DNA of 40,799 nucleotides. Origin: Symbiodinium natans. Taxonomy: Eukaryota > Sar > Dinophyceae > Suessiales > Symbiodiniaceae. Positions 12,401 to 24,400 of the stretch are shown one piece after another. The notes below the pieces were generated by a model. It was not told the origin of the DNA and searched no databases. It worked only from the letters and a program-made list of their open reading frames with translations. The translations under genes and the position numbers were made by a program. Numbering within the stretch: position 1 is the first letter of the stretch; each line of letters begins with the position of its first letter. The DNA is taken from NCBI GenBank assembly GCA_905221605.1, contig CAJNDS010000891.1, positions 160,023 through 200,821 on the forward strand. Reading direction: 5' to 3'.

Positions 12401-15400
12401 CCCAGTTCCCCGCGACGACGCGCTCGTTCCTAGGGGTGTGAGATCTTTGAGCGTCAATACAACTCTAGGTAGGGTTTGCGTGTTAACGTGCCGGCCGGTT
12501 AGCACGTAATCCGTTTTCCACGTATGTATTTCACGGCTCTGAGTACACATGTTGTTATTGGTGTTGCACATGCCCTGCTTGCTTGGTTTGTCACACGAAA
12601 GCTAGTCAAGCAAGGGTTTCAGGGGACTGGAAGCTTGCTCTGGATCTGGACACAGGAGATTTTCCTTCTCAGAAAGCTCGCCAGCGGTGACTGCCTTAAA
12701 CAGTCGCGGGGCCCCTCTGTACACCCCAAGTCGCTGCTTTTGAAGTATCAGAACAAGCACCGGCACAGCTTTTGACACATCAAACAGGAAGAGTGCCTTG
12801 CGTGATTCCTGCTGCAATGCGCCACAAAGCTTCCGGGACGTTCTACTCCCCCCAAACCCCTTCTAGATTCTACCCAGCGCGAATCCAGGTCTGCGCAGGC
12901 ATCGCAAGAGCACACTAGTCACTGTCTATGACCTAGCCCCTAAAAGCCGACTACCGTTCAGGGCTTGAGGATCTCACCTGCCACCGTTTGAAAAGCCTGG
13001 AAGCAGTACCTATGTAGCCTCTGTAAGGTTTAAAGGTGAAGGGTTTAGGTTGCATTGCTTAACCTTGGAACCTTCTCGGGTTTTAAGGTTTAACCCCTCC
13101 TCAGTTGTTGTTGGCAACCGTTTCCTTTTTCGGCATTTCAGGGACTGTAAGTTTCCAATCAAGGTTTTGGAGGGTCCAAAGTCCGGCCTAATGTCTAGAA
13201 GCAGGAGTCAGCCTGTGGTTTTGGGCAGGCCACACTAAGCTTGCCACCGTTTCAGTGGCCTGGAACCTGTTGTTAGCTTGCCGCCGTTTTAGGGGCCTGG
13301 AACCAGTGCTCAGCCTCTGTTTTGTTGTATGGTCATGGTTTTGGGCAAGCCACAAAGCACCTTTCACACTGCATATCATTTAAGCTTGCCACCGTTTCAG
13401 TGGCCTGGAACCAGTACTTAGGCTCAGCGAAAGCAGGAACCAAAGCGAGCGTGTGTTTTGGCGGGTTGTGGATTTTTTTGTTTGTCGTCGTTTTAGGGGC
13501 CTGGAACCAGTACCCAGGCCTGCTTTGTTGTTTTGTCACGGTCTTGGGCTTGCCACAGCGCCTTTTAGGGTTTAGGGCTGCCGTGCAACTTCTCCTTTTT
13601 GGGGCTTGGGCCTGTTCTGGGCCTGTTCTGCGCCTGCAGTCCAGGAATCCAGACTTTGAACCCTTTTAAAAGCCTGGAACCAGCACTCAGCCTCTACTTC
13701 TAGGGTTTTGGGCTTGCCACACAGCACCTTTTAGGATTGAGGGTTTGCCAGCCAATGTCTTTACGGAGGTTTGCCTTCTCCCATCGGCGTTTCAGGGGAC
13801 CCAAAGTCAGAGATAGCGCACGATTGTATGGAGAAACCAAAAGCTCGCCTCCGGGATTCGAACCTGGACATGAGCGGTCGACAGCCCAACACCTTAACCG
13901 CCCGACCATTGGTGCTCCTTACTGCCATAGTCTTTCTAGCAATTAAAACCAATGGAAGTGACTTCCCCACCAAGTAACCCTAAGCCCCTATCCTAAACCT
14001 GAAGGCTAAGCCCTATCTCAAGGGTTGATTGGATTTGTGCCTTGCAAGGTATCTGGACTTAGGGTTTCAAGTGGTCTTGCGATGCTCTTGCCCAGACGGC
14101 CGTGTCTGGAACTCTTTGGAGACTCATGAACGCCTCTGGACAAGAAAACAAGCAGGCACCAAAAGTCGTCGCCCTTGGAGACTCAGTCGTCGGAGTCTGA
14201 GCAACTCTCTGCTGAGGAACTGGAGCTGCTGGAAGTGGAAGCGGAGCTTGCCGAGCCCAGCGAGGGTGCGTCTGGAACTGGATCCGCCTGGAAGCGTTTT
14301 GGGATACTTTTGAAGGTACTGAAACACTGTTTGGGCCATGCTTTATAGGGGGTGAAAGGGACTGAGAGTGAGGAAGGTGTTTAGGCGGACAGCGCCTCGA
14401 AATCCAAGCCAGCTTCCATTGGCCTGGCGTCTGCGTCATCCGAAAGATCCTCCTTGTCACTGTCGGCCTCCATGTTCCAGTCCTCGTCATCCCAATGTCC
14501 GGCGCGTGTGTCGCAGTGCTTCCTCTTCTTGCCGCACGCTGCGAGTTTGCGGTACTTGTCGCAGATCACTGCGCTGGCAACCCGCGCATCCCAGGAGAAG
14601 TTGTTCTGAAGCACATTCCCGGTGGTGAACTTGACCAGGCCATTGATCCTTTCGGATGCGCTTTGCGAAGGCACACAGCCTGCCAGGAATTCAAAGGCTG
14701 TTTAGGGTTCTATTTGTGTGTTTCAAGGACTTGAAACGCTTTCAGGTGTAAGGTCAGGTGTAAGGTTCAGGGCATTCTCAAGGACGGTGAGGGACGAGCC
14801 TTTCTTTTCTCTGTTTCAAGGAGTCGAGAAGCTTTCTGCTCGCCAAAACCGTCGCATGCACCCGCTTAGAAGGTTTCTGTGCAAGAAGCGACTTGCAAGC
14901 CATGCCTCTGGCCAGAGCCCTCACGAAAGAGCATGACAGAAGACCTTCATTTCTGACTTTCAAGGACCTAAAAAGGCTGTTTGAAGCAGAGTTTGCTTTA
15001 CAAGGGGCACGGGGGCTCAACACATGCCATTTCTGTGTTGGAACACCCTAAAACACCACCTGCCGGTTTGGGTTTAGGTTTGGGGTTTGGGGTTTCGGGT
15101 TTAAGGTTGAGGGTTGAGGGTTTAGGGTTTAGAGTTTAGGTTTGGGGTTTAGGGTTTCACGTTTAGGGGTTGAGGTTGATAGGGTGTACACCAGTCCAGG
15201 ACCGAGCTTTCAGGGCCTTAAAAGCTTCCGTTGATGGCTCTGGCGCCCTTTCAGAAGCTGCCCAACCTAGCGCCTCTGTGCGCAGCGGTTCTTGGGGGCT
15301 GGATTTTTGGCAACCCTAGGGGTTCTTGGCTGCTTCTGCAAGCCGCTGAGAAACTTACGCTGCTTCAGAACACGCTGTCGGCGACTGGAGGGCGCCCTGT

Positions 15401-18400
15401 GCATCACTGCGAACTTGGCCTGGTAAAGCTCTATGACGCGGTGGCGGTCTGCGGCGCATTGCAGAAGCTGGATTGCGCTCGCCGACATGCCATCCGCAAG
15501 GTGTCGCAGCTGCACAAGGTCCACGCGACACACGCTGCTAGCACCACGGTGGTTGGCAAGCTTCTCTGCTGCAGCGATGATCTCGATCATTGCTGCTTCG
15601 GCCGCCGTCTGCAACGCCGCCATGCCCTTCATCTTTATGGTCAGGTCATTCCACTCCAACCCGTTCTCCTCGCAAAGACATGCTAGGATGGCTCTGACGA
15701 GGTTCCGGAAGTGCTTGCCCGGTATAGCGTGCTTGCCGGACTTCTGCTCTGTTTTGATCTCCTGGTCGGCGATCTCTCCTTGCTTGTATCCGCTTCTGGC
15801 TGCAGGCGCGGCCGCTGCCGGTTTTTTTTTGGGCGGCATGGCTTGAGCCAGGCTTCCCGATTACGCGCCTGTTTCGCAGCATGCTTTGCGCATGCCTTCC
15901 AATGCAGAAAAGCTGCAAGAATGCAGACATTACGCAGGGCCAAGGCGGCAGGGTCGAGGACCCAATGCGGGACAAACACCGAGAGCGGACACGACACACG
16001 TGGGCCCAAACGACCAACCGCTGGCACAGGCCGAGGCGTGAGAAACATGAGCCACACAACCCTAAAAAACTCCATGACCGGCCGCAGCCAGGCGAGAACA
16101 GCATTTCCCGACACCCCAGACCGTAAACCCAACAAGATTTACAGAACTCGAAAGTGTCATCCCTCGCAGGAAAGCAAGCCTCCGTCCCGAAAAAGAACCG
16201 AAAACCCTCAAACCAAAACCGTCAACCCTACCACAGGGCCGCCAACGGCTGTGATTGTTTGGGTTTCGGACACAGTAGACCCTAAACCCGAGCCCCTGCG
16301 CTGCTTTGGAGAGCTCGAAACATAAGTTTAAGAATGACTTCTACTGCACAACTGCCACGGGACCCCAAACCCTGAGGCCGAACCCTCAACCCTGCCCCTT
16401 TGCTAGTTTGGGGAGCTCGAAACATCGCTAAACATAACTTCTTCTACAGCAGAAGCTGCCACGGGACCCCAAAACCTGAGCCCAAACCCTGAACCCTTCC
16501 ATTTTTCCCTCAACCCTAGCCCCTTTGCTACTTTGGGGAGCTCGAAACATGGGTTGAACATAACTTCTTCCAGCACAAACTGCTACACGAGTCCAGGCAA
16601 GCCAGGCCTGCCAAGCGAAGCATGATGTGGCAAAGCTCGGGAGCATCCAAATCATGCGCGCACCAGAGCTGGTGCAATGGGATGGGGCGGCTGCGCTTGG
16701 GATTGGCCATGAAATCAAAGCCCGCGTCATCCCACCAGCTTGCCAACTTCCTCAGCACAGTTGCCGGCTTGGGGTCTTTGGAAAAAAGGGGTTGGTTTTG
16801 GTAATTCTGGGTGGGGGGATAGGGGTGTCAGACAAGCGTCCGCGGACAAAAGGACCCAGTTTGTGTCATGTAGCTCCGCAGCTGGGCTCGCGCCTGCTTC
16901 TGACGCGGCTTCTCCTGGAAGATGCGAGGTATGATGTCCAGCATTGCCCGCTCCGCATGGAAGGCCAATGACCGGAAGCATTTTGCATCGTCCAAGCCAG
17001 AGGGCATGTTCTTGGTCGGATCAAACCCTGCCTGGCAGAGAAAACAGTGGCTGAAACAAGATTGCAAGCCCTTAAAACCTTGTTTTGACAACCATATGCG
17101 CTGTGTCGTCTGCTTGCAACAGGAATACGTCCTGGATGTGGGAACACTGCGAACGCTGCTGGTCGGCACATCAAAATGTTGTTTTGAACCCTTGAAACCA
17201 GTGTTTAGAACAGGGCACGACTTGCATGGTGCGCTCATAGCAGGAAGCGGTCCCGGAAGTTGAACAGTGCCGGTTCGTGGCATGAAGACGTTGTTTCAAC
17301 CCCCTGAAACCAGTGCTTGCCCGTACATTTGGCCTCCAAGCGCATGGTTCCACGCTCGCGCACCTCCTCGCGGTACTTGATGACATGGAAGGGGTCCGCA
17401 AGGAAGGCGGCAACAGTCCAGTTGCTCATCAAAGCCTTGGCCATGTCGTTGTAAAGGCCGACCATTTTCTTCAGGTCCTGCTTCAGCGCCTCCTCGATGT
17501 CCACATCGTCTTTCGCACGCATCAAGCGGTAGCTGTAGCCCATGTTCTGGAATGCAGCGATTAGGTCATGCCTCAAGTCGATCAAATGAAGCAGCAAATG
17601 CGGCAAGGTCGCACTGGCTGCATCCACCAACCGCAATTTCCGCATGACGGGCTTGAGGATGGCCAGGAAAAACTTGGCCAGCTGCACAAACGCAGCCCGA
17701 CTGCGCACAGCAATGCGATGGACGGCCTCCCAGTGCTTGAAGGGAGCGCACACATTCTTGGCCTCGTCGGTCCGAAAGTATAAGAAGGCCGGCAGGTTCA
17801 TCTGGTAGGCCCGCTTGACCTGCCTCATCACGGGGTAGTGGCGAGACTTGCGGACCGTAACATAGAACACTGCGTGGCACTTCTTGCCTGCAGCACGCGA
17901 TCTGCGGCGAGCCTGCTTGGCTGCGAGACGTTGCAACGCAGCACGCACCCGCGACTTCGAGGAAGCGAACTTCGTCAGGCGCTTGGCACAGTGACGTGCC
18001 CTGTCCAAGAGCTCGACGTTCTTCACGAGCTTCCCGAAGAAATTGTCCAGCGCGTGGAAAGCGCAGGGCAAGAAGGCGATGCTTGGGTACTTCTCTGCCA
18101 AGACTTTCATGGCAGCCTTGTTGACATTTGGGCTATCCATGACCACAGCAGCGACCAGGTTGACCGGCACAGAGGGGGCCGGATGACCATCAACCTGCGA
18201 AAAGATGGCCTCGACGTACTCGGCTGTGTGGTCCGTGTCCTTCGGAACCGCACTCATGTCCTCCGACCTCAAGAAGCGCTCCTCGCCACAGCCCACGACC
18301 TTGCGCTGTCAACGACTGGCTTGACTGGCTTTCAGCAAACGCTAATTGACCTGGACACGTGTTTCAAGTAGCCAAAACTGCGTTTCAAGTAGGACAGCAT

Positions 18401-21400
18401 CGTTTTGGTGGAGACACGCTCACAGTCCACTTGGAAACAACGGGCCACCGCTCCCGTCCGCGGAGAGGGGGAAAATCACGCGCCTCCACAACGTAGTTTC
18501 ACGCTGTTTAACGAGTGGGCAAAGGACGAAATCCCAAGAGCAGCAGTAGCAAGCAAAATTGTAGGTTTCATGTGGGCAGGCTTCATGGCAGGAGCCGGCC
18601 CGAGTGGCTGGCAACCGTTTCAAGGATGCAAAACGTTGTTTCAATTCCCAAAAACAGTATTCAGCTGGAAGCAATTTTCTGCGGCAGGAGCTGCCCTGAT
18701 TGTTTGGGAAACCTCAAAAACAAGTTTTAGGGGGCCCAAACTGCATTTGGGGTGAACACACAGAAGCTGAAGCACTAGCTGGACCCATTCAAGAAATAGC
18801 AGGCAGCAGGAGCCGCCCTGAGTGTTCCGCAAACCTCAAAACCAAGTTTTAGGCAGCCCAAACTGCATTTGGGGCGAAGACACACAACATATAGCTGGAC
18901 CCTGTGTCGCTTGCAGCAGTTTTCTGGGGCAAGAGCGGCCCGGAGTGCTTTGGAAACCTCAAAAACAAGTTTTAGGTAGCCCAAACTGCCTTCCAGGTAA
19001 GTTCAAGCAGCCAAAACTGCGCTTCAAGGCCAGCAACTGAGAGCGCCACAGCAGTGTTCAGCATCGACTCCTTGAACCTGCCCTCGGCCATCTTGCGGCC
19101 ATCGACGGCCAAAGTCAAGTGTCGAACGGAAGCCATCCAAACAGACGTGTCGTGGACTGCTGCAGCAGACTCCAGCGGGCGCATCTTGGCGAGATCCTTG
19201 CGTCCAGGTGGTTTCCATGGCGCAGAGCCCACAAGCATCTCCTGCAAAGTCTTCATGGCCAACTTGAAGTGGTAGTTCTCCGCAAAGTTACTCGGAACAC
19301 CGCCCGTGCTGAAAGCAACAGCCAGGAGGCGAGACACGTCCTTCTTGTTGGCCGCATCCACTCGGTAACGGCTGGGATCAGTGAGTGAAGCCGACAAGAT
19401 GTCCCAGTTTTGCTCGGCAGCATCACCCTTCTTTTTCCTCGGGGGAGCATCCGTCATGGTGCCCATGTTGGACACATCGTCGCCAGCCAAGAACGCCCGG
19501 GCCTGGACAGACTTCGGACAGACTTCGGACAGACTTCGGACAGACTTCGGACAGACTTCGGACAGACTCGGACAAACTACCCGAAGCCGCAAGAGTATCA
19601 AGAAGGGAAGCTCTTGTGATGACATGTCACCAAACGTTCTTTTGTCACCGGCCTTCAGGTGCTCGACACAGTTGAGATCCGCCAGCTGCCCCACAAGATT
19701 GAGCGGCGGAGCTGTGCAGAGCGACACCCCGGCAGCATCGCCACTGGACCAAAAGCCTGCATGAGTCAGCGGCCAAGCAGTCCCTCTAACTGGAGAGCAA
19801 GCTGAAATCTCAGTTTGGAACCCCCCAAAGTCATTCCAAAGCCCACTACTGCAAGCAGTTTGGACACCTCACAACACCGATTCCTGATCAGCTTCGGCGC
19901 CCAAATCCCTTTCTGAGACCCCGAAACCAACTGGGCTGGACACCTACTGAACCCAAGTCTATGGGCAATTTCAACACTCCAAATCACGTTCATAGGAGCG
20001 TTTTCCAAGACGAGACCGATATTGACATCTCTAGAGACTTGAAAACTGTACAACCTCTTCCAGAAGCAGTTTCAACACTCCGAAACCCAGTTCCAGAACC
20101 ATTGCGCACTGCTCAGACAAACTCTTTGCTAACGGCAGACTGAACCCCCCAAACTTGATCACTCGACTGTTTCAAGCCCCTAAAACATGCAACCAAGAAG
20201 CTCTTGGGAAGTCCCGTGGGCAGATAATGCCGAGCAGCCCTGCGTGCATCACCGCTGAAAAAGGCCGGGCAATGCCTGCACTTGTATCGCCCGCACTTCG
20301 CCGTTCCTGGGACCTCAAAGCTCTCGTGGCCGCCGTAGTGCAAGTTGATCCTCTTGGATTCCCCAGGCTGCAGCAGCACGAGGTGACTTGGGACGAGCAG
20401 CTCCATGACATGCTTGTTGTTGCGATTGTCAAAGCCGCGGCGCCCCATGGCCTCGACCCTCAAACAAGAAGATGCTCAGGCACTGGAAATCCCTCATGGG
20501 TCTTGTCTGCTCATGTGTTTCGCAGCTCTGGAACTTCTGTTCACAACTCCTGCTCTCCACTTGGGCCTGCCGTAGACGTCACACAGCCCATGTCAACAAC
20601 GACAAGATTTCACGCCAGCTGTTACACGTGCCAGCATCGATTTCGGAATGATCGTTTCTGCTATAACACGTGCCGCTCGGGAAATGTTACACGTGGGAGC
20701 AAGTGAAATGAATCACGCTAACGTGGCAATCCGTGCAACGTGGCGTGCTAACGTGTAGCACGTCGTGAAATGCCTACCTAGATACAACTAGGCTTTAGGG
20801 TTTCGAGCTTAGGGCGTTTAGGGAGTTCAAAGTTCAGAGTTTAGGGGGTGTAGGGAGTTGAGGGGTTTAATTAAGTCTAGGGGTTTAGGTAGTTCAGGGG
20901 TTGGCGAGTTTAGGGAGTTGAGGGAGTTTAGGGAGAGGGGTCTAGGGAACCCTAAACCCTAAACCCTAAACCCTAAACCCTAAACCCTAAACCCTAAACC
21001 CTAAATGTGAGACTACAGGGGAAGTTAAGGGAAAAGCCCTCCCAAGTCCGGCCTCGGATGGGAGGCGTGGCGCCCTTTTCTCTTCCATTCGGACCAAATG
21101 CCTTCGGTCTTCTTCGGCCTGACGAGAAAAGTGATTGGGCTACTGGGTTCGGGGTGACCAGTGTGAGTTGCAACAGACTTCGAAAGGAAAGATGCCATTA
21201 ATCACACAAGTACCAATACCTTCAAGTCTCACACTGGTTCTGTGTCTGATCTTCCTGTTGCCGATCAGAGCCCCCCCTCGCCCATGCGCCAAAGGCAAAA
21301 CGAGTGGTTGTTGCATGCCTTCCCACCATTCGGCGGGACTCTGCGGCTTCGTGAGGATATCTCCCTTCTGGGTACTCCCGGGGATCCACCCTATCGGCAG

Positions 21401-24400
21401 ATCTTCGCTCCACATCTCGGATCTCAGGGCCTGCCTAAGGGCAGCTAGATCTACAGCCAACCTCTTGTCGGTTGGGACACGAGGTACCCCTTGCTTGTTC
21501 AAGTGATCATACAGGGACCTACAATCGCTCAGGCAGAGGATCGGGGTGATGGCGTTCTCGACGGTGACCAACTCGCCAGAGATGAGCGATTCCCACATCG
21601 AGCGAATGTACTGGCCCGTCTCAAGCCCCTCTGCACAGGCCTATGTTTCGGCCCCAAACGTACTGCGGCACACCCTCTGACCTGCCCTTGACTTCCAGTC
21701 GGCTATGCTGAAGTTCCCGGGGTTGCCGTTGAGGGACCCCTTATCGACGAAGGTGACCAGGACTCCGATCTGAGAGGCTACCCGAGAGTTGCCTTTCTTA
21801 GCCTTTCGCCCCTCTTCTTTGTTCTTGTAGGGCCCCTCGTCCTGAAGCCCGGCAAGATTGTCCTCGGCGGTGAGCACGTAGTAATCCTCCTGGGGGTCAA
21901 ACTCCAGAACGTTCGCCCAAGCAGCATCGTGAAAGACCACGAACATCATCCTGTCTCTCTGAATGGGCTTGAAGATGAGCCCGTGCTGCTTGAACTGCTG
22001 AGCCTTTGCTGCGATGGCATTGGTGAACCGGAGGTCTCCAATCGTCGGGGATTTCTGCAATTGTTGCGCCATGCTGACTGAGCATGTCAAGTCCGGGCGA
22101 CTCTGGGCAGAGAGCCAGGAGAGGGCTCCAATCAGCGATCTGTTGTCCGATTGGAGCTCCTTATCGGCCTCGTCTTCGTCCTTCGCCTTGATGGGGATAT
22201 CCAGATTGAAGAGTCTGGTGGCAGCATACTTTTCCTGTGAGACCGTCACCTTGTCGGAGTGCACGGTGATGAGGGCCCCCAAGAATTCGAAGGCGTCTTC
22301 TTCCCAGCTGTCTATGGGAAACGCTGCCGATAGAGCTTCTTCGATCTTCTTCTTCAGGGATCTCGGTGCGACTACCAGTAGATCGTCGACATGGCAACCA
22401 ACGTATGCAGCGGGAGGGCCAGTAAAGTGTCCGTCTTTCCATTCCCTCAGCACAAAGATGCAAGGATCGAGAGCGCATTGGTCGAAGCGCAACTCCCTGC
22501 CGGCTTCGTCGACGATGGAGCACCCCTTGAACCCTTCCTGTAGGTCTCCCCACCACTCGTGAGGACTAGTGGCGAGGCCAAACACATTCTTCTTGATCTT
22601 CACCAGCTGTCCCGGCAGCATTCCGGGGAACCCTGTCTTCGGCTGGTGCATGTAGAGCTCCCTTGTGAGATAGCTGCCGGTGAGGAAGGCACACTTGATG
22701 TCACCTGCAGAAAGCGACCACGGATCGCTGTCTCCAAGTCCACAGGCTGCCAATTGAAGTAAGCAAGCCAGGCCACATCGCGACAGGGTAGGGGCGTCGG
22801 TAGACAAGAACTCGGATCCAAGGTCTGGGTCTGTGTGGCCGGCTATAACTAGCCTTGACTTGCACTTCCAGGGAATGTCTCCGCCCCCTTCCCTTCGCTT
22901 GGAGTAGTTCTTGTCCTTGTAGGCCCATCGGCACCGAAGGATTCTTTCCGCCGGCACTTGCTGCCTGGCTCGCTCACTTTCTGCTGTCGTCAGTGGTTGT
23001 AGTGCATCATAGCTCAAGTGCTCCTCCCACTGGACTCTTTCTGCGTGAAGGAACTTGTCGTGTACCTCTTGTGGGATTTCGTTCCACTTGAGCTCCTTCT
23101 CCTTTCGCTTCTCAACGCCCCTTCGAGTGAGGTCGCTTCTCAACATCATGGCTTCGTGCTCAGCGGTCTCGAGCTCGGCAACTGCGGTCTTTCGCTTGAG
23201 CCTCCTACTTGGCAAGGGCGACGGTTGTTCTTCCAAACCAGGTTCGAGAACAGGGCCTTCGTCGTCGGGGTCTGCCATTTCGAGGTCGTCGGGCACGTAG
23301 TCGGATATGAGGTCATCGTCATCCTCAAAGGCCTCATCTCCATCTGGGTCGTACTCGAGGAGCTTCTCGACTTCCTGCTGTGCCCTTCATGGCCAAGAAG
23401 GCACCTACCTCCTCGGGGGTGGACCCCCTGATGTGCTCGGGCGAAGTCAATCTACACCTCCCATTGTTGGAGATCCAGTAGTTGTTGCCCTCTTTGCCAA
23501 CAACCACTGCTGGCCCAGTCCATTGTCCTCGGCGACGATTCTTGGGTTTGTGCCAGAAGTGAACACTCTCTCCGATCTCGATGGGGCGGGGCGTCGTGCG
23601 AGTTCTTTGCAAGAGAGCCTTCCTGAGCCTGCTGTCCACTTGGCTTTGATGGAAAGCCACACGAGCTGCCGCCCGCATAGCGGACTGCCTCTGGAACCTC
23701 GAATCCTCGCTAACATCCCAGGTGACGAAGTTACCGCCGTCGGGGTCTTGCAAGTCTTCGGGTAGTCGAGGAGCTCGTCCGAACACCCATTGCGATGGAC
23801 TATGTCCACATCGACGCCGGAGGTCGTTCTTTGCTCCATTGACGATGGGGACTGCTATGTCGACTTCTTCCTCGCCGATGCTAAGCTGGTACACGAGCTT
23901 CTCCCAGATATTCTTCCACCAGGCCTGTTGTCGTTCCACCATGCCAGCTTGCCAATGACTCTGCGCGGCGATGCTCCTCATGCCAATGTTGTGCCACTCA
24001 CAAAGCCGGCCGATCGCCCCTTGGACCCCCCCGTCTAGGTCGGCAACGACCACCTTAGGAGGACCAAAGGGCAGTATCCACAGCTCGTTGAACTTGCCCT
24101 CGATATCGTCGGAAGACTGGCCATCGACACGGACGACCTGATGAAGTGTGGTTCCGTAATCGACGACGGACAGAAAGGTGTGCTTCTTGTCGTCGATGTC
24201 ATGAGCATAGAAAATGTCTACCCCAACCGTGTCGTTCCAGTCGCACAGCTGCGGGACCACGCTCGGGCGAGCAATTCGCGGGGCGACATTGGCGTCGCAG
24301 ACCTGGCATCTGAGGGACCTAGCCCCTTTGAGAATCTCGTTGTCGCAACCCGCTAGGCGAAGGTGTCGGATGAGATCAGCCTGACGAGGATGACCCAAAT

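Larger units (their letters stand above)
12609..20190. repeat. dispersed ~25-bp hairpin repeat, about 20 copies in the hAT element
   Basis: The consensus is close to GTTTCAGGGGCCTGGAACC(AGT), or GTTTCAAGGACTTGAAAC. The arms GTTTCA/TGAAAC can fold into a small hairpin. Examples: 12,614, 12,990, 13,249, 13,286, 13,392, 13,491, 13,660, 13,787, 14,718, 14,955, 17,069, 17,181, 17,294, 18,608, 20,060 and 20,168. At two donors (17,320 and 12,638) the copy starts within a few bases of GCAAGC. It was not found outside the hAT element in this window. Confidence 0.75.
12465..20781 (-). mobile_element. hAT-like DNA transposon, 8,317 bp, with 8-bp TSD
   Basis: The ends are CTAGGTAGG at 12,465 and its inverse CCTACCTAG at 20,773-20,781. 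The 8-bp duplication ATACAACT flanks it at 12,457-12,464 and 20,782-20,789. An 8-bp TSD is the mark of the hAT superfamily. The subterminal 150 bp on the right carry about seven ACGTG/CACGT motifs (TAACGTGG, ACACGTGCC and the like), and the left end has similar ones (TTAACGTGCC, TAGCACGTAA), as is usual for transposase binding in hAT ends. Inside are a multi-exon BED/DUF659-type transposase gene reading right to left and a histone H3-like ORF. It inserted in a chlH intron 27 bp upstream of the exon F acceptor, in the same orientation as chlH. Confidence 0.88.

Noticed and set aside
13848-13918. Functional tRNA gene
   Set aside because: A and B boxes are good, but the acceptor and anticodon stems do not pair and a type II variable arm is absent.
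15646-16325. Several overlapping ORFs of 150-200 codons on both strands around the H3-like ORF
   Set aside because: They are shadows in other frames of the GC-rich H3-like coding region; only the 15,839 frame shows family resemblance.
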